Source: a virus. From it: 42,396 nucleotides of DNA. Positions 24,973 to 31,198 of this stretch are shown piece after piece. Under the pieces are notes generated by a model, which made no database searches, was not told the DNA's origin, and worked only from the letters and a program-made list of their open reading frames with translations. The first letter of the stretch is position 1; each line of letters begins with the position of its first letter. The position numbers and the translations under genes were made by a program. Where the stretch lies: IMG/VR virus record IMGVR_UViG_2199352024_000002, positions 1 to 42,396 of that record. The stretch is one strand, 5' to 3'.

Positions 24973-25543
24973 TCTTTCTTCTGTATATATACAGTTCATC
25001 ATATATGCCTGTATAACAAGGAATAGAAATAGTTTCTATTAATTCCCATGATTTATTTAACTCATCATGGAATTTATCACACCCTGTACATCCTCCCGCA
25101 TCTTCTCCTATGTAAATTAAAGTATCACCTTGGTAAGTACTTAAACAATTAAAAGCAAACTTATTATCAAAGGGTGGCCAACATAGCATTAGAGCATAAT
25201 CTTTATATTTCTTTTTTTTCAATATTTCATAAGAGCCGACTTTTACTTTGTAAAATGCCTCTGCTTGATTAGTCGCCCCATTTTCAGCTACAACATATTT
25301 ATCAAAACATTCTATCGTGACGCCATATTCATTTAAAAGAGATGCCCAATAACCTTTACCCGCACCCATCTCAATTATCGGTTTATTTAAAGCAGCTATC
25401 GCTCGAATAGCTTTACTATTTGGAATAGCCCAGGAATATTTTCTTACCAATTCATCTCTCTCGCGCCAATGATAAACAGGATGACTGTCGCCAGGGAAAC
25501 ATGATATAAACTTATTGTATTCTTCCAAATATGGATTATTCAT
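24965..25543 (-). CDS. SAM-dependent methyltransferase-like protein
   Basis: 192 residues from ATG 25543; the longer frame would need a TTG start inside the pentapeptide gene. Motif I IIEMGAGKGYWASLL (56-70) forms the SAM-binding loop, and LMLCWPPFDN (118-127) resembles the catalytic (N/D)PP(Y/F) motif IV of amino-methyltransferases, with Cys-Trp replacing the acidic residue. VIYIGE-like LIYIGEDAGGCTGC follows. It may modify DNA, RNA or protein. The substrate cannot be told. No partner endonuclease lies nearby, so it is not a typical restriction system. Confidence 0.7.
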   Translation of the reverse strand: MNNPYLEEYNKFISCFPGDSHPVYHWRERDELVRKYSWAIPNSKAIRAIAALNKPIIEMGAGKGYWASLLNEYGVTIECFDKYVVAENGATNQAEAFYKVKVGSYEILKKKKYKDYALMLCWPPFDNKFAFNCLSTYQGDTLIYIGEDAGGCTGCDKFHDELNKSWELIETISIPCYTGIYDELYIYRRKKD

Positions 25544-25551
25544 TATGTATT

Positions 25552-26004
25552 TTACTTCTTTTTTGAGCAAGTAAAAGTATGATTTTCCGTCGATATTTCA
25601 CATATTTTTCTTTGCGCTTTATTGCCAAAAAATGAAATTCCATACCTATCGAAAGTTATGCCATTTTTTTTAGCATTCCTTAAATTGCAATTAATTATAA
25701 TAGAAGTTCGCAAGTCTGCCCACCTTAAATCAGCACTGGTTAAATTACAACTATAAAAGCTAGCGCCTCTTAAATTAGCCTCCATTAAGGAGGCTCCTGT
25801 TAAATTGCAACTATAAAAACTGGCACAATTTAAATTGATTTGGTTTAAATTCAGCCCTGATAAATCGTTTCCTCTGAAAACAGCTCCCTTTAACGAAATA
25901 TCGTGAGAAGCACAGTATTCGAGGGTTTTTTGAATGGAATTATCTTCAAAAAAGGATATAAGTAGTATTTCATTATACTGCTTATATATTACCACTTGTT
26001 TCAT
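25552..26004 (-). CDS. Pentapeptide-repeat protein 2
   Basis: 150 residues. Cap with CASHDISLKGA (32-42), then pentapeptides DLSGL NLNQI NLNCA SFYSC NLTGA SLMEA NLRGA SFYSC NLTSA DLRWA DLRTS, ending near residue 105, then a basic Cys-containing tail (STENHTFTCSKKK). The unit ASFYSCNLT occurs twice. Paralog of 23491. Ribosome site GGAG 7 bases upstream. A DNA-mimic or host-enzyme inhibitor role is possible but not shown. Confidence 0.8.
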   Translation of the reverse strand: MKQVVIYKQYNEILLISFFEDNSIQKTLEYCASHDISLKGAVFRGNDLSGLNLNQINLNCASFYSCNLTGASLMEANLRGASFYSCNLTSADLRWADLRTSIIINCNLRNAKKNGITFDRYGISFFGNKAQRKICEISTENHTFTCSKKK

Positions 26005-26030
26005 TACTTATCTCCCCTTAATTAAAACCG

Positions 26031-26306
26031 CTATAGCAATGATTCCGGACATCCAGAATCGGTATACTTTACCCATTCTGGGATAAGCCATACATTCCAA
26101 TCATTGGGAATGATAATATCGCTATACATCTTTGAATGACAGCATTGCTCAGTAGTGATCTTTATATTATTACACTTCCGATGTTTTTCAATAAAATAAC
26201 AAATAAATCTTATATAATAACTGACGGTACTATCCATTAAGCCATTTTCACCGAGAGGGGCTTGTTCATAACAAGCCTCACATATTATATAATAGTAAGT
26301 GGACAT
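26031..26306 (-). CDS. Cys-rich protein, EKHRxC family copy 2
   Basis: 91 residues and the first gene of the main leftward early transcript. CEAC (9-12), CYFIEKHRKC (36-45), CC (54-55) and a C-terminal CPESLL extension lacking in the copy at 24746. Shared core: CxxC, FIEKHRxC, II(A/P)xDWxxWL. Ribosome site GGAG 8 bases upstream. Being first behind the early promoter suggests early action in host takeover, but no function is known. Confidence 0.65.
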   Translation of the reverse strand: MSTYYYIICEACYEQAPLGENGLMDSTVSYYIRFICYFIEKHRKCNNIKITTEQCCHSKMYSDIIIPNDWNVWLIPEWVKYTDSGCPESLL

Positions 26307-26327
26307 CTAATTATCTCCAAATTAAAA

Positions 26328-26357
26328 CCGCTTCTTTTACCACTAGCGGCAAAGTGG
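26328..26357 (-). promoter_or_regulatory. Overlapping alternative hairpins (possible attenuator) before the first early gene
   Basis: In the leftward transcript CCACT (26357-26353) can pair with AGTGG (26344-26340), whose loop contains CCGCT. Alternatively CCGCT (26349-26345) pairs with AGCGG (26332-26328), followed by TTTTAATTT. The two stems exclude each other and the second has a terminator-like U tract. It lies 22 bases before the gene at 26306. Stems are only 5 bp, so this is a candidate only. Confidence 0.4.
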
Positions 26358-26417
26358 TGACATCACAACGTATTATCCCGCCGGATGTCGTAGATGCACA
26401 GGGCAGTGCGAATTAGT

Positions 26418-26475
26418 ACAGCATTAAGGATGTGGATTGTAACTCACAACAGATGGGAAGTTTCCCTAATGCTGT
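26418..26475. repeat. 12-bp inverted repeat at the 5' end of the early leader
   Basis: ACAGCATTAAGG (26418-26429) and CCCTAATGCTGT (26464-26475), 11 of 12 pairs. It starts where leftward transcription from the promoter at 26482 should begin, so it would form the 5' stem of a leader of about 170 bases (to 26307), or act as an operator. A smaller TTGT/ACAA hairpin lies inside. No gene was found in 26307-26582. Confidence 0.6.
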
Positions 26476-26481
26476 AATCAC

Positions 26482-26509
26482 AGTATATCATGTTAAAGAA
26501 AAATGTCAA
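26482..26509 (-). promoter_or_regulatory. Main leftward early promoter
   Basis: Minus strand TTGACA (26509-26504), 16-base spacer, TATACT (26487-26482), with the upstream A/T tract ATTTACAAAAATCA shared with the other two leftward promoters. Divergent from the rightward promoter whose -35 box is 19 bases away. Confidence 0.8.
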
Positions 26510-26528
26510 TGATTTTTGTAAATAAATA

Positions 26529-26557
26529 TTGATTATTTGAAAATTATGGCCTATACT
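26529..26557 (+). promoter_or_regulatory. Rightward replication-operon promoter
   Basis: TTGATT (26529-26534), 17-base spacer, TATACT (26552-26557). Transcription would start about 26564, just before the HTH gene at 26583. Close packing with the leftward promoter invites co-regulation. Confidence 0.72.
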
Positions 26558-26582
26558 TATTTTATCGATAGGAGAATAAGAA

Positions 26583-26798
26583 ATGAGGTTTGATTTTGCC
26601 ACAGAAAAAAGTATATTAAGCGATTACAGTGTTCAATATATATCATTAAATGTAGGAGTGAGTTTACACTATGTCAGAAGATTTTTAACGTCTAATAGAA
26701 ATACAACCTTTAAATTATATATTTTGGAAAAATTATGTAATTTTGCTAGGGATATAGAAGCTAATCCTGAAGCTCATGCTGAGGGCAAACGTAGATAA
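26583..26798 (+). CDS. Small HTH (Cro-like) DNA-binding protein
   Basis: 71 residues, ribosome site GGAGAA 6 bases upstream. The segment ILSDYSVQYISLNVGVSLHY then VRRFLTSNRNTTFKLYILEK has the spacing of a lambda-Cro/C1-type helix-turn-helix (turn around NVGVS, recognition helix LHYVRRFL). First gene after the rightward promoter and next to the divergent leftward one, so it probably regulates this switch region. No matching CI-type repressor was found. Confidence 0.68.
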   Translation: MRFDFATEKSILSDYSVQYISLNVGVSLHYVRRFLTSNRNTTFKLYILEKLCNFARDIEANPEAHAEGKRR

Positions 26799-26807
26799 GG
26801 ATGAAAA

Positions 26808-28310
26808 ATGGCTACATCTCTGCCATATTCACATGAAGCAGAGTGGGCGGTTTTGGGATCACTTTTACTAAACAATCATTGTTATAAAGATATAGCATCA
26901 ATTATTACGGTTTCTGATTTTGATAATGTTTTAAACATGAAGACATTTGAAGCCATAGAGATGTTATTGTCTAATAATAATGCGGTAGATGCGATCTTAT
27001 TAACGGAACACTTCAAAGACGATCCCTCTTTTGGGAAAACTCATTTTTTTGATTTGATTCGCCAACAAGTTTGTCCAACCAATATCCTTTATTACGCACA
27101 AATCATAAGAGATAAAGCCCTTCTAAGACATCTTTATCGCCTAACTGATACGGCAAAGAACAATATCTTTGAAACCAATATCAACCCAACCAAAATTATT
27201 AGCGAACTAACAACCGCTTTAGAGCATTTACAAACCAAAGCAAAAGCCAATGATAAAGACTGGTTAATGGATGCTAGCGAATGTTTAGAGCAACCTGCAC
27301 CCCAACATTGGCTTGTTAAGCATTGGCTTCCTAAGCGTTCTCTTTGCATGCTAGAAGCAAAACCCGCAGCTGGCAAGTCCTTTTTAGCCTTAGATTGGGC
27401 CCTAAGAATAGCCAATGGAGTGCCCTTCTGGCTTAATCATAAGGTAAGCAAAGGAATAGTGGTGTATCTAGCTGGAGAAGGCCACTATGGCCTTAGAAGG
27501 CGTGTTAAAGCCTGGTGCCAAGTTAACAAAGTGGAAACAAAAGATTTATATTTATCCCAAAGTGGCTGTCATTTAGATACCGAAGAAGGTTATCAAAAGG
27601 TTTTATCAACAATTAAAAAAAAATCCATTATTCCATCACTTATTGTTGTTGATACTCTACATCGCTTCCTCGCGGGACATGTTAATGACTCCCAAGATGC
27701 CAGCAAAATGATTACCGCTTGTGACAAATTAAAACAAGAATTTGATGCAACTATCCTTCTAATTCATCATGTAGGCCATAATGCCGACCATAAACACCGA
27801 GGTGTAGGCTCTATCGTTCTAAGCGCAGCTCTGGATATTGACTTAAATTTAGAAAACATAGAAGGTAAATTACATCTTACTCAGCCTAAGCCCAAAGATT
27901 GTGAACGCGCAGAAAAATTAATATTAGAATTAAAACAAATTACTATACAAAATTGGCTTGATGATGAAGGTGAGCCTGTTACGAGTGCTATTATAGTACA
28001 GGCTGAAGAAACGATAGAGCAAAAAGAGGCCAATATTACGCTTATTAATCATCAAAAAATGTTCAATCTAGCTTGGGAATTTGCTGGTAAAAAGCTAAAT
28101 TATGAACAAAAACCGTACATTTATCGCCATGAATTTTATGATTTTCTCGTCAATGAGCGTGGATTTTCCCCACGTTCTGCGCAACAATCTCTCAAAAACT
28201 CGGATACAAAAAGAACAATTGGCTTTCTTTTAGTAAATAAAATGCTCAGCATCTTCGGCGATGGCTGGGCAATATTTAATCAGGAATGGTTAAATAATAT
28301 ACTAAAATAA
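26808..28310 (+). CDS. Replicative helicase: DnaB N-terminal domain fused to RepA-like AAA ATPase
   Basis: 500 residues. Residues 1-120 (LPYSHEAEWAVLGSLLLNNH ... YYAQIIRDKALLRHLYRL) match the DnaB N-terminal helical domain. The ATPase part is of the RSF1010 RepA / AAA_25 type, not the DnaB C-domain: Walker A AKPAAGKSF (184-192), LAGEGHYGLRRRVKAW (221-236), Walker B LIVVDTLHR (278-286), NDSQDASKM (293-301) and H-motif LLIHHVGHNAD (317-327). It should unwind the phage origin and recruit host primase and polymerase. The C-terminal 100 residues are helical and variable. Confidence 0.87.
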   Translation: MATSLPYSHEAEWAVLGSLLLNNHCYKDIASIITVSDFDNVLNMKTFEAIEMLLSNNNAVDAILLTEHFKDDPSFGKTHFFDLIRQQVCPTNILYYAQIIRDKALLRHLYRLTDTAKNNIFETNINPTKIISELTTALEHLQTKAKANDKDWLMDASECLEQPAPQHWLVKHWLPKRSLCMLEAKPAAGKSFLALDWALRIANGVPFWLNHKVSKGIVVYLAGEGHYGLRRRVKAWCQVNKVETKDLYLSQSGCHLDTEEGYQKVLSTIKKKSIIPSLIVVDTLHRFLAGHVNDSQDASKMITACDKLKQEFDATILLIHHVGHNADHKHRGVGSIVLSAALDIDLNLENIEGKLHLTQPKPKDCERAEKLILELKQITIQNWLDDEGEPVTSAIIVQAEETIEQKEANITLINHQKMFNLAWEFAGKKLNYEQKPYIYRHEFYDFLVNERGFSPRSAQQSLKNSDTKRTIGFLLVNKMLSIFGDGWAIFNQEWLNNILK

Positions 28311-28329
28311 GAGCGTGGTCAAATAATAT

Positions 28330-28395
28330 ACGATTCGGGTACACGCCGTACACGCCGGTACATCGCGGTACACGTTTTCGATGTACCCGAATCGT
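28330..28395. repeat. 14-bp inverted repeat enclosing four iteron-like units
   Basis: Perfect arms ACGATTCGGGTACA (28330-28343) and TGTACCCGAATCGT (28382-28395). Between and overlapping them are four GC-rich units on a GGTACA(C/T)CGC theme: GGTACACGCC, GTACACGCC, GGTACATCGC, GGTACACGTT. It starts 20 bases after the helicase stop. It could be a replication-origin iteron cluster or operator. No U-tract follows, so it is not a standard terminator. Confidence 0.75.
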
Positions 28396-28482
28396 TCATT
28401 TCTTACTCTAGTTTTGTATTAAAAATAACACTCAATCGATCGGTTAATTACACTGTGATTATAATTTAATCTAAATTTGTTC

Positions 28483-28682
28483 TTTTTTGAGCGTTTTCGG
28501 TACATGTTTGGCCCAGCTCGCTACCATGCACGCAAGTTACTACACCCAGTATACCCTTACGGGTATACTAGGGGGTGTAGTATACACTTACCGCTTGTGC
28601 GTGGCACTAAGGTGCAGCACGCGGACGGTACCCTAGCGTTGCGATGGTATCTGCGCTAGCTCCCCCTCCGGCTCTCAAAAAA
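28483..28682. other. 200-bp structured non-coding element with stacked hairpins
   Basis: Bounded by TTTTTTGAG (28483-28491) and CTCAAAAAA (28674-28682). Inside: a hairpin at 28538-28582 with 19 paired bases (TACTACACCC and AGTATACCC, TTAC loop, 3-base bulge), flanked by further partial pairing of GCAC..AAG with CTTGTGC; a hairpin at 28599-28622 (GCGTGGCAC, TAAG loop, GTGC-AG-CACGC); and CTAGCG/CGCTAG (28633-28659). It is markedly GC-rich in an AT-rich genome. A TATAAT at 28460-28465 lies upstream. The stretch 28311-28776 has no convincing gene. Candidate origin, structured RNA or insertion. Confidence 0.7.
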
Positions 28683-28776
28683 AATAATTTTGAAGAAAGA
28701 ATTTTTGAGTTGAAAAAGTAAACAATTTGGGATAAGGTGAAAACTCAGTTTGGAAAATGAAAATTCAGGAGGAATG

Positions 28777-29268
28777 ATGAAGAAGATTGTCTATACGCAA
28801 GAATTGATTTTAAAAATTATAAGCGCAAGGAGGAATGGAGGATCTCTAGGGCTGGGGTATGTACTGGTAGATAATAAAACGCGTCTCCATGAGCCTGCAA
28901 TTGACTCTGGAGGCTATGAAAGTGCGGCATTTAAGGAGGCATTCTGGGAAACAAAGAGTAATTGCCAAGAATTGTGCAATTATAAGTTCCTGAGAATAGT
29001 CGATCACCACTTAGAAATTTATTTTACTATAAATGGAAGGGATTTGGAGGCCCTTGTTTGGAGCTTTATTGATAATTCATTTCTAAATACAGATTGCTAT
29101 AAAAAAGTCGTAAAGAAATTTTATGGTCATTTAAAAGACTGTTATGGCTTTTGCTCTAAATTACAATGCGACTTTGAGAAATATTGGATTTCACGTGAAG
29201 ATGCCTTGAGAGTAGCCAAATATAAACGCAAGAAAAAGAATTTAATAAAAGAAGGCGAAAATACTTGA
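28777..29268 (+). CDS. Hypothetical basic protein of the replication operon
   Basis: 163 residues from ATG 28777, with AGGAGG 4 bases before it; the adjacent ATG 28774 is too close to that site. Mixed alpha/beta, basic C-terminus (KYKRKKKNLIKEGENT), four scattered Cys. GYVLVDNKTRLHEPAI and DREDALRVAKYKR-type segments do not match a family I know. Its place after the helicase and the structured element, and before the terminator, suggests replication or its control. Confidence 0.6.
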   Translation: MKKIVYTQELILKIISARRNGGSLGLGYVLVDNKTRLHEPAIDSGGYESAAFKEAFWETKSNCQELCNYKFLRIVDHHLEIYFTINGRDLEALVWSFIDNSFLNTDCYKKVVKKFYGHLKDCYGFCSKLQCDFEKYWISREDALRVAKYKRKKKNLIKEGENT

Positions 29269-29322
29269 AATAATCTAAAGAATGGTTATACTTAAAATGT
29301 TAATGAATTGATGAGTCCCTTG

Positions 29323-29371
29323 TCGCCAAATGAGCCGGTTTTCTTCCTTTTCCGGCCTTTGGCGATTTTTT
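29323..29371 (+). terminator. Rho-independent terminator of the replication operon
   Basis: TCGCCAAA (29323-29330) pairs perfectly with TTTGGCGA (29358-29365), extended by GCCGG/CCGGC, followed by TTTTTT. It ends rightward transcription between the convergent gene blocks. On the other strand no U-run follows the stem, so it should work in one direction. Confidence 0.9.
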
Positions 29372-29375
29372 AGAG

Positions 29376-29738
29376 TTAGTCTGTGGGGTTGTATAATTCC
29401 ATTTTAAAGGTTTCCAGATTTACCTGCAGCCATCCATTTTTTTTGCAATCTTTTCTTAAATTGTTAATTCTTTCTATTTTTTCGTTGATTATTTTTAAAC
29501 GTCTCTTTTTTTGCATATCAGAGGCGGGATAAGTTTCCTCATCAAAAAGACGCTCTCTTTCTTCTTTAGACAGCCAAAAAGAACTTAGTTCAGCAATACA
29601 TTCCCCCATAGCCCGTAAATATGTTCCAATTTCATTATCATAGAAAGGATTTTTAAACGCTAATTCATCCAAGTTCCTCGTAAATAATATTAAAACTTGT
29701 AAATTTGTAATAATTGCATTTTTTTCGTTGTTATTCAT
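29376..29738 (-). CDS. Hypothetical protein, paralog of 29906
   Basis: 120 residues, helical. Shared with the gene at 29906: N(L)(Q/E)(V/L)L..(I/F)TR near residue 15-21, NPF.D/NPFYD (30-34), ECI.EL (49-54) and (F)LS.EE (58-63), then a charged helix with KRR. This is the last gene of the leftward block and its start overlaps a 54-residue gene (ATGA). No family recognised. Confidence 0.65.
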   Translation of the reverse strand: MNNNEKNAIITNLQVLILFTRNLDELAFKNPFYDNEIGTYLRAMGECIAELSSFWLSKEERERLFDEETYPASDMQKKRRLKIINEKIERINNLRKDCKKNGWLQVNLETFKMELYNPTD

Positions 29739-29899
29739 ATGTCGTTTTCTCCATCTATTTCTGATTCTAAATATAAGTCGGTAAGAAACATTCGAGCTTT
29801 ATCAATTTTTTGCTCGCATTCTCGAAGTGTTTGACCTAGAAAAGTTAATGCTTCCACTATATCTGATAATATAAGCCCTTCTGTCAAGGTTGTCTTCAT
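29735..29899 (-). CDS. 54-residue hypothetical protein
   Basis: Begins MKTTLTEGLILSDIVEALTF, then LGQTLRECEQKIDKARMFLT and an acidic end. Helical throughout. It starts 6 bases after the stop of the gene at 29906 and its stop overlaps the next start by ATGA, so it lies between the two paralogs. Unknown. Confidence 0.55.
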   Translation of the reverse strand: MKTTLTEGLILSDIVEALTFLGQTLRECEQKIDKARMFLTDLYLESEIDGENDI

Positions 29900-29905
29900 C
29901 GGATT

Positions 29906-30286
29906 TTAGTCTCTTTTATTGGGGGATGCCTCTACTTTAAGAGTATGCCAATTAATTCGCAGATTAGAGCGAGCGTCTATTATTTTGCCAATTCGAGCCA
30001 TCTTTTCTTTTAGGATTTTACCGCGGCGTTTTATGTGAAGAGCTTTAGTTTCTCTGTCATCCTCGTCTCCTTCAAAAAAATATCTCATTTGCTCTTCTGA
30101 TAAAAACATTTGAGCTAATTCCATAATACATTCTTGCGTGGAGATTAATGCTAAATCAAGGGGTTTATCTGAAAAAGGATTTTGCATTGTTTGGTGATAA
30201 GCCCCACGAGTTATAATTGTTAAAAGCTCTAGATTCATGATGATTTTATCTAAATCTTTTTTTGTGGTTGGAATAATTTTGTTCAT
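29906..30286 (-). CDS. Hypothetical protein, paralog of 29376
   Basis: 126 residues with ribosome site AGGAG 7 bases upstream. A helical core with NLELLTIITR, NPFSDKPL and ECIMELAQMFLSEEQ corresponds to the second paralog at 29376. The C-terminus is basic (HIKRRGKILKEKMARIGKII). Possibly nucleic-acid or partner-binding, but no motif is decisive. Confidence 0.65.
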   Translation of the reverse strand: MNKIIPTTKKDLDKIIMNLELLTIITRGAYHQTMQNPFSDKPLDLALISTQECIMELAQMFLSEEQMRYFFEGDEDDRETKALHIKRRGKILKEKMARIGKIIDARSNLRINWHTLKVEASPNKRD

Positions 30287-30326
30287 TGGTTCTCCTAATT
30301 TAATTTGAAAATATCATTTAACATGC

Positions 30327-30431
30327 TCAGATCTGTTTGACATGATGCACTGCTTGTTTATCTTGAATATCTATTGTTCCGACGATGCCATAAGCTATAA
30401 ATAAGATGCATATTAATAAAAAAGGTTTCAT
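30327..30431 (-). CDS. 34-residue membrane microprotein
   Basis: Begins MKPFLLICILFIAYGIVGTI, ends HHVKQI. A single hydrophobic helix then a polar tail. Ribosome site GGAAG 5 bases upstream and ATGA overlap with the previous gene's stop. The 41 bases between its stop and the next start hold only that gene's ribosome site. Confidence 0.5.
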   Translation of the reverse strand: MKPFLLICILFIAYGIVGTIDIQDKQAVHHVKQI

Positions 30432-30667
30432 TTTTCTTCCTTAAATAAAATACCAAGAGTAGCCGGATTTATCTTTATAACATGACATATAAACAGACTT
30501 ATCATAGTTCTACATTTACTATCTATTTCTTCGGCTGATAGATTTTCGGTAGAGAAAATACATCCTTCTATCGCTTGTTTTATAAGAGAGTCTTTTTTCT
30601 CCAAAAGGGACATCATAACCGTGCTTTTCATCTGCTCTACAAATTGATAAATGCTCATTTCATCCAT
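30428..30667 (-). CDS. Hypothetical helical protein, 79 residues
   Basis: Starts MDEMSIYQFVEQMKSTVMMS with AAGGAGG 6 bases upstream, and follows the AlpA-like gene after one base. Helical and soluble (KKDSLIKQAIEGCIFSTENL). May be a partner of the HTH protein. Not recognised. Confidence 0.6.
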   Translation of the reverse strand: MDEMSIYQFVEQMKSTVMMSLLEKKDSLIKQAIEGCIFSTENLSAEEIDSKCRTMISLFICHVIKINPATLGILFKEEK

Positions 30668-30668
30668 T

Positions 30669-30866
30669 TTAATCCTCCTTTTCTTCTATTTTTTTATTTA
30701 TCCAAGCATTTACTTCTGTTTCTACCCATAGATTGTTTCGTAGGCCAAACTTAACCGGTTTGGGACACAACCCATTTTTTAACATCTCGTAAAATGTACT
30801 TCTACTCATATGTATTTTATCTAAAACCTGTTGCAATTTTAAAAATTTAATTTCTTTTTCATTCAT
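30669..30866 (-). CDS. AlpA-type helix-turn-helix regulator
   Basis: 65 residues. LKLQQVLDKIHMSRSTFYEM (9-28) is a MerR/AlpA-like HTH, followed by a wing (GLCPKPVKFGLRNNLWVETE) and the usual VNAWINKK end. Proteins of this family act as transcription regulators or excisionases. With no integrase in the genome, regulation is the likelier role. It lies a short way from the repeat modules at 31103-31232, which could hold its binding sites. Confidence 0.82.
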   Translation of the reverse strand: MNEKEIKFLKLQQVLDKIHMSRSTFYEMLKNGLCPKPVKFGLRNNLWVETEVNAWINKKIEEKED

Positions 30867-31015
30867 TTTATTTGCCTCTCTATACCCATAGCTATTCCAC
30901 TTAAGATTAATACTTCCTCTTCGGTTAGCGGCTCTTCATCCGCAGGTCTGGAGGGAGAATGATAAATACCATCTTGATTCTTTAAATATTCCGCGAAGTC
31001 TGTGTAAACTTTCAT
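30863..31015 (-). CDS. 50-residue hypothetical protein
   Basis: Begins MKVYTDFAEYLKNQDGIYHS, then PSRPADEEPLTEEEVLILSG. Acidic, with an ATGA overlap onto the AlpA-like gene. First gene behind the leftward promoter at 31046-31074, with ribosome site GAGGGA 6 bases upstream. Unknown role. Confidence 0.65.
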   Translation of the reverse strand: MKVYTDFAEYLKNQDGIYHSPSRPADEEPLTEEEVLILSGIAMGIERQIK

Positions 31016-31045
31016 GATTTGTCCCTCTATTTGTACTGTAATGAA

Positions 31046-31074
31046 AGAATAGCTTAGTTAATGATATTTGTCAA
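31046..31074 (-). promoter_or_regulatory. Leftward promoter of the AlpA block
   Basis: Minus strand TTGACA (31074-31069), 17-base spacer, TATTCT (31051-31046). Upstream tract AATATTTTGCCAAAAACTA closely parallels the promoter at 19753. The leader to the first ATG (31015) is only about 25 bases. Confidence 0.75.
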
Positions 31075-31102
31075 TAGTTTTTGGCAAAATATTTTAATAT
31101 TA

Positions 31103-31137
31103 GTTTACGCGCGTAAACCGTAAATTTTTGCGTAAAG
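31103..31137. repeat. 35-bp repeat module 1 (word GCGTAAA)
   Basis: The 7-base word occurs at module positions 9-15 (GCGTAAA), 16-22 (CCGTAAA) and 28-34 (GCGTAAA), with its inverse TTTACGC at 2-8. GTTTACGCGCGTAAAC at the start is a perfect 16-bp palindrome. The module is abutted on both sides by the same 13-mer, TATTTTAATATTA (31090-31102 and 31138-31150). Confidence 0.8.
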
Positions 31138-31163
31138 TATTTTAATATTATTTTCACGGATAA

Positions 31164-31198
31164 GTTCACAATGTGAAATGTGAAAAAATTTGTGAAAG
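31164..31198. repeat. 35-bp repeat module 2 (word TGTGAAA)
   Basis: Same architecture as module 1 with another word: TGTGAAA at positions 9-15, 16-22 and 28-34, and inverse TTCACA at 2-7. All three direct copies are perfect. An A/T spacer fills positions 23-27, as in the other modules. Confidence 0.8.

Noticed and set aside
28477-28659. 60-codon rightward frame across the structured element
   Set aside because: It has no ribosome site, its composition follows the hairpins, and its arms pair as DNA/RNA. It is better explained as non-coding structure.
29885-29895. Extra TTGACA on the minus strand as a promoter
   Set aside because: It lies inside coding sequence of the 54-residue gene and has no -10 box at proper distance, nor the upstream tract of the other leftward promoters.
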